In this document: one piece after another, positions 33,904 to 42,561 of the stretch
Numbering within the stretch: position 1 is the stretch's first letter
How the letters are laid out: the number at the start of each line of letters is the position of its first letter
From: Bacteroidetes bacterium 43-93
GTDB lineage: Bacteria; Bacteroidota; Bacteroidia; Chitinophagales; Chitinophagaceae
Reading direction: 5' to 3'
DNA: 49,432 bases
NCBI GenBank assembly: GCA_001897855.1
Contig: MKUO01000020.1
Coordinates: 1-49,432, forward strand
Notes under the pieces: model-generated
Databases searched by the model: none
What the model was told of the DNA's origin: nothing
What the model saw: only the letters and a program-made list of their open reading frames with translations
Program-made: the position numbers and the translations under genes

Positions 33904-35736
33904 TCAGGCATCAGGTGCTTCATGGTTTTCTGCGGACTGGTTAAAATAGCTCCAGACAATGCGCGCCTTGGCGGCACCGATCACCTTGGTTAACTCTCTT
34001 TCTGTAAGTGTTTTAATATTTTTTACGGAACGAAACTCTTTAAGCAGGTCTGTGGCCGTCTTATCGCCGATACCCGGTATAGCTTCGAGTTCATTTTTGA
34101 TAGTGCCCTTGCTACGGGTTTGCCGGTGAAACGTGATGCCAAAACGGTGTACCTCATCCCGTATGCGCCTTATCAGCAAATGTGCAGGGCTATCATATGG
34201 TAACTGTAAGGGATCATTATCGCCGGGGAAGAATATCGATTCTTCTCTTTTTGCCAGGCCTACAATAGCCATTCTGCCGGTAATGCCTAGTTTCTCAATA
34301 CTTTCCAGTGCGGCCCCTAATTGTCCTTTGCCCCCGTCAATGATAACCAACTGTGGCAACGGTTGATTGTCTTCCACCAATCTTTTATACCTGCGATACA
34401 CTATTTCTGACATCGAGGCAAAATCATTAATACCCTCAACTGTTTTTATATGAAAATGCCGATAGTCTTTTTTGGATGGCTGGCCATGTTTGAAACATAC
34501 CATTGCAGCTACGGGGAATGATCCCTGGAAGTTAGAGTTATCAAAACACTCAATGTGTTCAGGCAAGTCCTGTAACTGCAAAGCGTCTTTTAGCTCCTCA
34601 AGGACTCGTTCCGTATTGTTCCGTTCTGCCTCACTAAGCAGCAATGTCTTTTTCCGCTTAGCATCTTGCATGGTTATCTCTGCATTTTTGAGGCTCAGCT
34701 CCAATAACTTCTTCTTATCTCCTGCCTTTGGCACGGTTACCTTAATATTTTCGTCTGCCACATTAATGGTAAACGGCACTACCAATTCTTTTGCCTTACT
34801 TTCAAATACATTTCGCAGATTATCAACTGCTAACGACAATACATCAGCATCGTCCTCATCCACTTTTTTCTCTAACTGAATGGTTTGTGCATAGATAATG
34901 CTTCCATTGTTTACGGCCATATAATTGACATAAGCAAAATCCTCATCACTTATGATCGTTGCCACATCCAGATTGCCTAAGTGTGTATTTACCACCGCAG
35001 ACCTGCTTTCGTAAGTAAGCAGATCATCGATTTTAGTTTTTATTACAGCAGCCTTTTCGAACTGCATATTTGCGGCGCTTTCAGCCATCTGGTTCTTCAG
35101 GTATTTGATCACTTCACCTGTATTGCCTTTCAATACATGCCTTACCTGCATCAGGTTATCTGCGTAATCTTCTGCAGATTGTAGCCCTTCGCAAGGGCCT
35201 TTGCAATTGCCAAGATGGTATTCAAGGCAAACCTTATACTTGGCTTTTTTGATATTTTCAGGAGAAAGGTTCAGGTTACAAGTCCTAAGCGGAATATTGT
35301 GTTTGATAAGACCAAGTAATTCGCGCACTCTTGCTACACTCGTAAATGGCCCCAGGTATTCAGATCCATCCCTAATTAGCCTGCGTGTAAAAAACACTCT
35401 TGGGAACGCTTCTTTCTTTATTACGATATATGGATAGGTCTTATCATCTTTCAGATCTATATTAAAACGAGGCTGATGGTGTTTAATGAGAGAATTTTCC
35501 AATAAAAAAGCATCATGCTCGGTATTAGTAACCGTAAACTCTACCCTGTTAATAAGAGATACGAGACGCCTGGTTTTATAATTGTCAAGCGTTTTATTGA
35601 AATAGGAGCTAACACGTTTGCGCAGATCTTTTGCCTTACCAACATACAACAGCTCATTCGACTCGCTGTAATATTTGTAACAACCGGGCTGATGCGGTAT
35701 GGATGCCAGTATATCTGAAAATTGTTCTCTCGTCAT
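33904..35736 (-). CDS. uvrC: UvrC excinuclease subunit
   Basis: 610 residues from ATG 35736 (GTG 35748 possible). An N-terminal GIY-YIG nuclease (PGCYKYYSESNELLYVGKAKDLRKRV) is followed by the UVR motif (MQFEKAAVIKTKIDDL), a central UvrC homology region with the CFDNSNFQGSFPVAAMVCF and DGGKGQLGAAL segments, and terminal HhH (EAIPGIGDKTATDLLKEF). It makes the dual incisions of nucleotide excision repair with UvrA/UvrB. Confidence 0.97.
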   Translation of the reverse strand: MTREQFSDILASIPHQPGCYKYYSESNELLYVGKAKDLRKRVSSYFNKTLDNYKTRRLVSLINRVEFTVTNTEHDAFLLENSLIKHHQPRFNIDLKDDKTYPYIVIKKEAFPRVFFTRRLIRDGSEYLGPFTSVARVRELLGLIKHNIPLRTCNLNLSPENIKKAKYKVCLEYHLGNCKGPCEGLQSAEDYADNLMQVRHVLKGNTGEVIKYLKNQMAESAANMQFEKAAVIKTKIDDLLTYESRSAVVNTHLGNLDVATIISDEDFAYVNYMAVNNGSIIYAQTIQLEKKVDEDDADVLSLAVDNLRNVFESKAKELVVPFTINVADENIKVTVPKAGDKKKLLELSLKNAEITMQDAKRKKTLLLSEAERNNTERVLEELKDALQLQDLPEHIECFDNSNFQGSFPVAAMVCFKHGQPSKKDYRHFHIKTVEGINDFASMSEIVYRRYKRLVEDNQPLPQLVIIDGGKGQLGAALESIEKLGITGRMAIVGLAKREESIFFPGDNDPLQLPYDSPAHLLIRRIRDEVHRFGITFHRQTRSKGTIKNELEAIPGIGDKTATDLLKEFRSVKNIKTLTERELTKVIGAAKARIVWSYFNQSAENHEAPDA

Positions 35737-35750
35737 GCCTTTCTTCACTC

Positions 35751-36317
35751 CTATAAAAAAATGTATTCCACTCTCAGCTCGCGCCCCTTGCCTGTAACGG
35801 AAGATTCAAAGTCTTGTATAATAATACTTTTTACGGGTTCGTAAAACAACTTTTGTGTATGGGTACTCCACTTGTTGTTTCTTGCAGTCTCAATATATAT
35901 GGAAGTAATTTTGTGGCTATAAACACTAGCGGTGATATTGAGCTTCCGGGTAAATAGTTTAGGATCATTGGCTTCATAGTAAAAGTTCTCTGTCCTTGCC
36001 ATACTATCTACAAAGCTTGTAAAGTTATACTGTCCTTCATACTTTCTGTCACCGATGTCAGTGGCAAAAAAAACTTTTAGTATATCTCCCCAGTTAATAG
36101 CGTTCACATTAGTAATTATGCTGTCGGCCTTACCATCTAAATATATTTTTTTAATAATACCAAAAGGTAAGCCGTGATAGACATGCCACTGATCCGCAGC
36201 ATATGCTTTGACAGAAAAATAGGTACCGGATGAAACCGTTTTTGAAGTATCAGTCCTCTTACAGGAAGCAAATAATATTAATGCAAAAAGTATAAGAGGC
36301 AAATGAGCTCTTCTCAT
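35751..36317 (-). CDS. Unknown lipoprotein
   Basis: 188 residues. The signal peptide ends in a lipobox, ILFASC (Cys 19). The mature part alternates charged strands (SGTYFSVKAYAADQWHVYHGLP, KYEGQYNFTSFVDSM) and ends in RELRVEYIFL. No family is recognised. It lies between yqgE and uvrC on the same strand, 37 nt and 2 nt away (14 nt if uvrC starts at ATG 35736), so it may be part of the same transcript. Confidence 0.6.
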   Translation of the reverse strand: MRRAHLPLILFALILFASCKRTDTSKTVSSGTYFSVKAYAADQWHVYHGLPFGIIKKIYLDGKADSIITNVNAINWGDILKVFFATDIGDRKYEGQYNFTSFVDSMARTENFYYEANDPKLFTRKLNITASVYSHKITSIYIETARNNKWSTHTQKLFYEPVKSIIIQDFESSVTGKGRELRVEYIFL

Positions 36318-36354
36318 CTTACAAAGGTAAGGACTACGTAAGTTTTAAAAAGGA

Positions 36355-36933
36355 TTAGTTAAGCTGAGGATTTACGGGGAAATTGACCAGGTGTGCATAC
36401 TCGCCACCCAGGGATCTTATAGCAGACTTCCATATATCACTATGGTCTGACGCAAACAGCAGAGATTCATCAAATGATCCTACCAGCCAGGAACCTTCTT
36501 TCATTTCCTGCTCCAATTGTCCGGGAGACCAGCCTGCGTAGCCTAAAAATAATTTTATATCAGACTGATCGTAGCTACCATTGGCCAATACATTCTGCAA
36601 ACCATCAAAATCACCGCCCCAATAAGCACCGGCAGCAATATTTATGCCCCCAAGTTCGGGTATTTTATGAAGCATATGCAGGGTTTCATTTTGTACCGGG
36701 CCGCCATTAAAAACCGTAAGGCTGGGTTGAATAAACTCAGGAAGCAGGTCACTTAAAACCCAATCTGTATTTTTATTAATAATGAACCCCATAGACCCCT
36801 CGTCTCCATGCTCGCACAGCAATACAACTGACCGCGAAAACCCGGGATCTGCCAAAAACGGCTCAGCTATTAGAAAGCATCCCGTCGATAGCAATTTTGT
36901 ATCCTCCTGCTTAGGTATATGCAAAAAATCCAT
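36355..36933 (-). CDS. YqgE/AlgH family protein
   Basis: 192 residues from ATG 36933. The frame goes on to 37023, but MDFLHIPKQEDTKLLSTGCF begins the known fold. Signature segments are GCFLIAEPFLADPGFSRSVVLLCEH, GSMGFIINK and FLGYAGWSPGQLEQEM. The family is widespread and of unclear biochemical function. It heads a possible operon with the lipoprotein and uvrC genes. Confidence 0.93.
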   Translation of the reverse strand: MDFLHIPKQEDTKLLSTGCFLIAEPFLADPGFSRSVVLLCEHGDEGSMGFIINKNTDWVLSDLLPEFIQPSLTVFNGGPVQNETLHMLHKIPELGGINIAAGAYWGGDFDGLQNVLANGSYDQSDIKLFLGYAGWSPGQLEQEMKEGSWLVGSFDESLLFASDHSDIWKSAIRSLGGEYAHLVNFPVNPQLN

Positions 36934-37081
36934 CGTATAATAAATGTAACAACTCCTGTAAACAAAAACAAAAATGCATAAAGAATGTTTGAATACGCTC
37001 ATTATCAATCTGTACAAAGGCATTATCTATCATTCGTTTCTGAAAATGGAGTTACATTTACATAGAAAACCAGCACAGTAA

Positions 37082-37816
37082 ATGCATTTCTTTTACAGCA
37101 TTCTTCTTTTTGCTATCACTTTTTTTGGAGGTATTATACCATTGTGGTTTAAGGATTTTGACGAAAAAAGGATGCAGTATCTGCTGGCTTTTTCAGGCGC
37201 CTTCCTGTTGAGTATCACATTTCTGCATTTACTGCCGGAAACATTCAGCGACCTGGGAGCCCGGGCCGGTGTCTATGTACTAATCGGCTTCTTTCTACAG
37301 CTTATTATTCAGCGGTTCACACACGGTATAGAGCATGGGCATTTACATGTACATCCGCAAGAAGATCACCATCATCATGTACCCGTCTATTCTATACTTG
37401 CAGGATTAAGCCTGCATGCCTTTATGGAAGGATTACCCTTGGGATTTAATTATAAAATGAGCGCTACGGAACCGTCGCTATATCTTGCCGTAGCAGCACA
37501 CAAACTACCGGAAGCCATTCTCGCGACTACCCTCTTGTTAAATGCCAAAGGGCGAAAGACCACATTAATTACTATGTTCTTTTTCTCTTGCATCACACCA
37601 ATATCCGGCATCCTGGCCAATAGCCTGGGACAATTTTACCATGCAATGGCCGCGGCTGTTGTGGCATTAATACCCATAGTAGCCGGTGCATTCATACATA
37701 TATCAACAACTATATTTTTTGAAAGCGGAACCAAGCAACACTTGCTTACCCGGCAAAAAGTAGCAGCAATACTAACCGGTGTAGCCATTGGATTTGCCAC
37801 TTTATTGTTTGAATAA
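37082..37816 (+). CDS. ZIP family metal transporter
   Basis: 244 residues and about eight membrane helices. A His-rich cytosolic loop (HGIEHGHLHVHPQED then HHHH) lies near residue 85; metal-binding helices contain LHAFMEGLPLGF and AAHKLPEAILAT. Such proteins import or redistribute zinc and other divalent metals. TraB/GumN gene follows 12 nt later, so the two are probably co-transcribed. Confidence 0.92.
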   Translation: MHFFYSILLFAITFFGGIIPLWFKDFDEKRMQYLLAFSGAFLLSITFLHLLPETFSDLGARAGVYVLIGFFLQLIIQRFTHGIEHGHLHVHPQEDHHHHVPVYSILAGLSLHAFMEGLPLGFNYKMSATEPSLYLAVAAHKLPEAILATTLLLNAKGRKTTLITMFFFSCITPISGILANSLGQFYHAMAAAVVALIPIVAGAFIHISTTIFFESGTKQHLLTRQKVAAILTGVAIGFATLLFE

Positions 37817-37828
37817 TATCAGAAACTT

Positions 37829-38707
37829 ATGTCCCTTACTATACGGTCCATATTACTTACAGTCCTTACGCTACTTTCCTCTTTTTCTCTAAAAGCGCAG
37901 CAGGGAAAAGAAGAAGAAAAATCGTTGTTATGGAAGATCAGTAGTAAGGATCTGAAAAAATCGTCTTACATATTTGGGACGATCCATATGATATGTCCCA
38001 AAGACTATGTTTGGACTGAAGCAATGAAAAATGCCTTCGCAAAATGCCAGGAAGTTTGTTTTGAATTGGATCTTGATGATCCCAACATGATGATGGAGAT
38101 AGCGACCGGCATGTTAAACAAAGATGGCAAAACACTAAGGGAATATTTCAGTGACAGCGACTATGTAAAGCTGGAGAGGTATGTAAGGGACAGCATTGGC
38201 ATGGACATATCAGTTTTTTCGCAGATGAAGCCGGTTGCCCTGGAAACTATGTTTGTAACCCATAACAACGAATGTGACAACCCTATATCCTACGAAAATA
38301 ACCTGATGGCAGATGCACAAAAAGTACATAAAGAAATTACAGGGTTGGAATCTGTAAGTGAGCAGCTGGATCTATTTGACAATCTACCTGTTGATAGCGT
38401 AATTAAAGATGTAATGAATACCGTAAATGGTATAGAAACCGGTGAAGATGACTATAAAAAATTAATTGCCGCTTATAAAAAACAGGATTTGAAAGCACTT
38501 TACAAGTTAATAAAGGCATCAGAAAAAATAGACCTGGACCTGGCTGGTTTCCTGGATGTGCGTAATGAAAAATGGATACCACGCATGACAGAAAAAATGG
38601 ACAAAGGCGCTATCTTCTTTGCAGTAGGTGCGGGACACCTTCCCGGCGAAAATGGCGTATTAAACCTGTTGAAAAAAGCAGGATATATTGTAACGCCCGT
38701 TAAATAA
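37829..38707 (+). CDS. TraB/GumN family protein
   Basis: 292 residues with a signal peptide ending LKAQ. The family motifs are SSYIFGTIHMICP near residue 45 with the conserved His, the acidic CFELDLDDP strand, and the C-terminal FFAVGAGHLPGENGVLNLL. The fold is that of Tiki-type metallohydrolases; bacterial substrates are not established. It follows the ZIP transporter, which may supply the metal (inference). Confidence 0.9.
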   Translation: MSLTIRSILLTVLTLLSSFSLKAQQGKEEEKSLLWKISSKDLKKSSYIFGTIHMICPKDYVWTEAMKNAFAKCQEVCFELDLDDPNMMMEIATGMLNKDGKTLREYFSDSDYVKLERYVRDSIGMDISVFSQMKPVALETMFVTHNNECDNPISYENNLMADAQKVHKEITGLESVSEQLDLFDNLPVDSVIKDVMNTVNGIETGEDDYKKLIAAYKKQDLKALYKLIKASEKIDLDLAGFLDVRNEKWIPRMTEKMDKGAIFFAVGAGHLPGENGVLNLLKKAGYIVTPVK

Positions 38708-38712
38708 CGATT

Positions 38713-39108
38713 TTAGAATTGTTCCAGTACGTGGTTAATGGTAGAACTGGTAAGAGGTTTATTCAGGAATTGTTTTACAGAAGAATATCCTTTTACCCGG
38801 GCAATATCATTTTCATTAATAGAGGAAGAAAGCATATAAATATAGAAGTTGCTTCTTCGTTCTGCCGGTAATGTTTCAAAAGACTCTACAAACTCAAAGC
38901 CGTTCATCACAGGCATTTGAATATCTACAAAAATTATCGTTGGTATATCATTCGAAGCCATCGTCCTTAAATAGATCAAGGCGTCATTAGCCTGTTGAAA
39001 TGTAGACACACTTGCGCAACGACCTGTATTCTGAATAATCTTCTCAGCTATAAAGCAATCTAACTTACTGTCATCAACAACTATAAAGTTCAGTTTCTCC
39101 TGGCTCAT
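38713..39108 (-). CDS. Stand-alone response-regulator receiver protein
   Basis: 131 residues from ATG 39108, a single REC domain. Acidic pair VVDDSK near 11-13, phospho-Asp62 in FVDIQMPVMNG, Ser in MLSSSIN and Lys in FLNKPL. No output domain. It starts 1 nt after the REC-histidine kinase gene and is the last of the minus-strand signalling genes. CheY-like relay partners of this kind receive phosphate from hybrid kinases. Confidence 0.92.
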   Translation of the reverse strand: MSQEKLNFIVVDDSKLDCFIAEKIIQNTGRCASVSTFQQANDALIYLRTMASNDIPTIIFVDIQMPVMNGFEFVESFETLPAERRSNFYIYMLSSSINENDIARVKGYSSVKQFLNKPLTSSTINHVLEQF

Positions 39109-39109
39109 T

Positions 39110-40198
39110 TTATTTATTTGGGATGGCGATAGAAAAAGTCGTTCCTTCTGCCGAGGATACAACGTCTATCTTACCATTTAATTTTCCTAATGCATCTTTT
39201 ACGTTATACAGTCCAAAGCCAGATCCTACCTCCTCGCTATTTCCCCTGTAAAACATGTTAAATATCTGGTTAATGCTGTTTTCCGGAATACCGATGCCAT
39301 TATCCTTCACTACAATATTAGCTATTCCTTTGGCAACATTTACATCCAGTTCTACAAATTTATTTTCGTTATTTTTTACCTGGTATTTAAAGGCGTTGGA
39401 TAGCAAATTATTAAGTATGATCTTTATAGATACTTCATCAGAACGGAATGTTTCTGCCTGTTGTACATTCTTAACAAACTTTACATTGTTCATTTTGCTG
39501 GTTACTTCGTAAATATCAGAAAGGTCTTTCACAATATCATCGAAGTTAATATCAGCAATTTCCACCTCACCTCGCCGTATACTATAATAATCATGCAGGT
39601 TTTGGATATAATTATCCAGTTTCAGCATGGCGTTTTCCATCATCCCCATCATTTCCTTTACGTCCGCAAGATTATCTGTATGCTTGGCGAGGTCTATGAT
39701 ACCCAACACACTTAATATAGGACCACGCATATCGTGGGTGGCACTGTATGCAAATTTGTCCAGCTCGTTATATGCTTTCTGCAGTTCTTCGTTCTTTACA
39801 GCGAGCATTGCAGTGGTAACATAGAACTTATATCCCTGATCGATCGACGAACGTATATCATCCTCAGACCAGGGTTTCTTAATATACCTGTAAACATGGC
39901 CACGGTTAATGGCATTGATAACAGATTCTATATCTGCATAGCCTGTAATAAGTATCCTGATGGGGTTAGGAAATTCCTTACGTATCTCTTCAAAGAATTC
40001 AACGCCGGTTTTATCAGGCATTTTTTGATCACTCAGGATAACGCTGATATCAGGGTTAGCCTTCAGGTGATTGATTGCCTCCGTTGTGTTGATCGCTACA
40101 AATATATTATAATCAAACCTAAATGCGGCTTTGAAGCTGATGAGGTTATTTTGCTCATCATCTATATATAGTACTTTTATTTTATCCTTACCATTCAC
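39110..40198 (-). CDS. REC-HisKA-HATPase hybrid histidine kinase (soluble)
   Basis: 362 residues from GTG 40198. N-terminal receiver (1-125): LYIDDEQNNLISFKA, phospho-Asp57, ILITGYAD, YIKKPW. A short coiled coil leads into the dimerisation helix with phospho-His155 in YSATHDMRGPILSVLG, then an ATPase with LLSNAFKYQ, VKDNGIGIPENS and GSGFGLYNVKD. No membrane helix is present. The DEQNN/KPW receiver type resembles those of RpfG-like regulators. It follows the 7TMR-DISM kinase by 11 nt. Confidence 0.93.
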   Translation of the reverse strand: MNGKDKIKVLYIDDEQNNLISFKAAFRFDYNIFVAINTTEAINHLKANPDISVILSDQKMPDKTGVEFFEEIRKEFPNPIRILITGYADIESVINAINRGHVYRYIKKPWSEDDIRSSIDQGYKFYVTTAMLAVKNEELQKAYNELDKFAYSATHDMRGPILSVLGIIDLAKHTDNLADVKEMMGMMENAMLKLDNYIQNLHDYYSIRRGEVEIADINFDDIVKDLSDIYEVTSKMNNVKFVKNVQQAETFRSDEVSIKIILNNLLSNAFKYQVKNNENKFVELDVNVAKGIANIVVKDNGIGIPENSINQIFNMFYRGNSEEVGSGFGLYNVKDALGKLNGKIDVVSSAEGTTFSIAIPNK

Positions 40199-40209
40199 TA
40201 GCGTACGTT

Positions 40210-42402
40210 TTAAAGTGTTTGATGAATAATAGGAAGCTCAATGATAAATTCTGTACCCTCTCCTAATGCCGAATTTACGTTTATTGTTCCATTATGTTTA
40301 GCAATTGTATTATATGCAATGGAAAGTCCTAATCCTGTACCCTCTCCTACATCTTTTGTTGTAAAGAAAGGTTCAAAAAGCTTTTTCTTTGTTGCCTCAT
40401 CCATACCGGTGCCATTATCCTTAATCCTGACAGTTACAGAATCTCCGTTCGCACTTGTAGAAACCGTCAGCAAACCACCTTTCGCCTCCTTGAAACGTTC
40501 TTTAATAGCATACAGGCCATTCGTCATAATGTTGAGGAACACCTGGTTTAGTTTGCCCGGGAAACATTCCACCAATGGTAAATCACCATAATGCTTTGCA
40601 ACTTCAATACGATTATCAAGCTGGTTGTTTACAATAACAAGCGTTGAGTCAAGCCCTTCATTGATGTTGGCCTTCTTCAGATCATCCTCGTCCAGCCTTG
40701 AGAAAATGCGCAAACCTTTTACTATCTCTGCAGTTCTTGATGAGCCTTCATTGATACCGTTTAAAAGATAGTCGATCTCAGTTTTCAGATAATCAAAATC
40801 ATATTCCTGTTTCAGATCATCAATCTTCTTTTTCTTCTCTTCAACAGGCTCATCGTTCAATGTAATTGTTTCGATCTCGTTCAACATGGTAATTACCATA
40901 TCTACATCTCGCTTCAAGGGCTTTACATTAGACGTAACAAAGTTGATCGGGTTATTGATCTCATGCGCTATGCCGGCAGTAAGCTGACCGAGAGAAGCCA
41001 TTTTCTCAGATTCTACCAGCTGCATTTCGGCTTCCTTGAGGTCGCTGATAGCTTTACTGAGGTCGTCGTTAGATTGTCTAAGTTCCTGTGTTCGCTCCGT
41101 AACCTTTGCCTCCAATATAATATTTTGCTCTCTCACAATCCGCGCGTTTTCTTCCAGGGCCCCCATCGCCTGCGCCTGCGATTCTTCTTTTTCTTTCCGG
41201 AATATATTGATCTTATCTGCGAGGGCGAAAGACAGCAACACGATCTCTATTACAGACGCTATCTGTAATGCGAATGTCGATGCTGTATTATAGGGAACAA
41301 TATCGTAATCTTTCAGCACAAAAATAACCGCGCCTATTAATAGCAAACTCCACGCGAGTAAGAAGAACCCGGCGGGCCTGTAATGCCTGCGATAGATTAC
41401 ATAAGATACAAACAAAGAATATAACGAGGCTATAGCCGTATTTAATTGCATTACCTGGAAAGCGATGGACCGCATCCCGAGTAACGAAAGGGCAATGCTG
41501 AAAACGAAAATTCCATTGAAAAAGATCAGGCCGTAATGTAGCTTACGAACTTGCTCTTTAGTCCTGAGAAAATTCTTAATGAATTCAATCGCCGCCATAG
41601 CCCCAAGGCAAGAAAATAATGTAGGCCCTTGTAAAGCTAACCAGGGCGAATTGGGCCACAGGTATTTGAAAGTGAAACTTTGCAAAGTTGTCTGTGTCAA
41701 CCCTACCGTAATGATGTAAACAACGTACAACAGGTAACTCCTATCGCGAACTGAGAAGTAAACAAAAAGATTGTAGAAAGACATCACCAGGATAATACCT
41801 GTAAATATGGCCATCAACAGCTCTTTCTGATAGCTATTGCTAACTACCTGGGTTTCTGTGCCCAATCTTACAGGGAACACCAGCTGCGCCGCACTTTTTA
41901 CTCTTAATAGAATCTCTACAGTATTACCCGGTTGTGCACCGGTACTGAAAACGTAATTACGATCGTTATACTTGCGCTCATAAAATGGCTTATGCTTATC
42001 AACGCTCTCCTTTAACAACAACTTCCCATCCTGCGAAAACACGTAAATATCCCCCTCATCAATCAGCGGTTGTTCTACAAGAAGCAAAGGCGTCTCAGAA
42101 GTATTGTTTTTCAGTTCAAACTTTATCCAAAAAGCAGAATTAGAAAGTGCGAAATTGGGTATTTTGCTCGTAACAGGCTTGTATGCGGTAGAAGAAAAAG
42201 CCTGTTGATAGCTTAGCGTATTTGTTGCGTCCTCTAACACGCTCATACTAGTGCCCGGTATAGTCACCAATTGATCGCTGGTAGCATAATCTACCCTTCC
42301 GGCGTAGGATATACCTGCAGAAAAAATCAATAGTATGGCTAATTTTATTCGTACAAACCAGTTGCTTTCACGAAAAAAAATATGCGCTACGTTAGGAGTC
42401 AT
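40210..42402 (-). CDS. 7TMR-DISM sensor histidine kinase
   Basis: 730 residues. After a signal peptide (to about 34), a periplasmic 7TMR-DISMED2-type carbohydrate-binding-like beta domain runs to about 190, with FWIKFELKNNT and VEILLRVKSAAQLVFPVRLG. Seven membrane helices follow (195-400), then a coiled coil (400-470), HisKA with phospho-His480 in GQLTAGIAHEINNPINF and HATPase with IKDNGTGMD and GEGTGLGLSIAYNTIAKH. It senses an external ligand, typically a small molecule or sugar. It is transcribed from the same strand as the two genes upstream (GNAT, E1-nitroreductase). Confidence 0.93.
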   Translation of the reverse strand: MTPNVAHIFFRESNWFVRIKLAILLIFSAGISYAGRVDYATSDQLVTIPGTSMSVLEDATNTLSYQQAFSSTAYKPVTSKIPNFALSNSAFWIKFELKNNTSETPLLLVEQPLIDEGDIYVFSQDGKLLLKESVDKHKPFYERKYNDRNYVFSTGAQPGNTVEILLRVKSAAQLVFPVRLGTETQVVSNSYQKELLMAIFTGIILVMSFYNLFVYFSVRDRSYLLYVVYIITVGLTQTTLQSFTFKYLWPNSPWLALQGPTLFSCLGAMAAIEFIKNFLRTKEQVRKLHYGLIFFNGIFVFSIALSLLGMRSIAFQVMQLNTAIASLYSLFVSYVIYRRHYRPAGFFLLAWSLLLIGAVIFVLKDYDIVPYNTASTFALQIASVIEIVLLSFALADKINIFRKEKEESQAQAMGALEENARIVREQNIILEAKVTERTQELRQSNDDLSKAISDLKEAEMQLVESEKMASLGQLTAGIAHEINNPINFVTSNVKPLKRDVDMVITMLNEIETITLNDEPVEEKKKKIDDLKQEYDFDYLKTEIDYLLNGINEGSSRTAEIVKGLRIFSRLDEDDLKKANINEGLDSTLVIVNNQLDNRIEVAKHYGDLPLVECFPGKLNQVFLNIMTNGLYAIKERFKEAKGGLLTVSTSANGDSVTVRIKDNGTGMDEATKKKLFEPFFTTKDVGEGTGLGLSIAYNTIAKHNGTINVNSALGEGTEFIIELPIIHQTL

Positions 42403-42521
42403 GCTATGACCGATAGTTCGGCACCATCAATGGGTTAAAAATGTTAATACTAGCTCCTCTATACCAACCCAACAATTACCTCACTAATATATTACTCTTT
42501 ATGATTATTAACAACCTATAC

Positions 42522-42561
42522 ATCAACATTTAATTATTGTTGATAAGAAAACTGGTTATCA
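42522..42561. promoter_or_regulatory. Two overlapping alternative hairpins in the gap before the 7TMR-DISM kinase
   Basis: ATCAACA...TGTTGAT (42522-42528 / 42538-42544) and TGATAA...TTATCA (42541-42546 / 42556-42561) share the bases TGAT, so only one can form at a time. The second covers the E1-nitroreductase stop codon. No T-run follows. This may be an mRNA attenuator or processing site. Confidence 0.3.
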
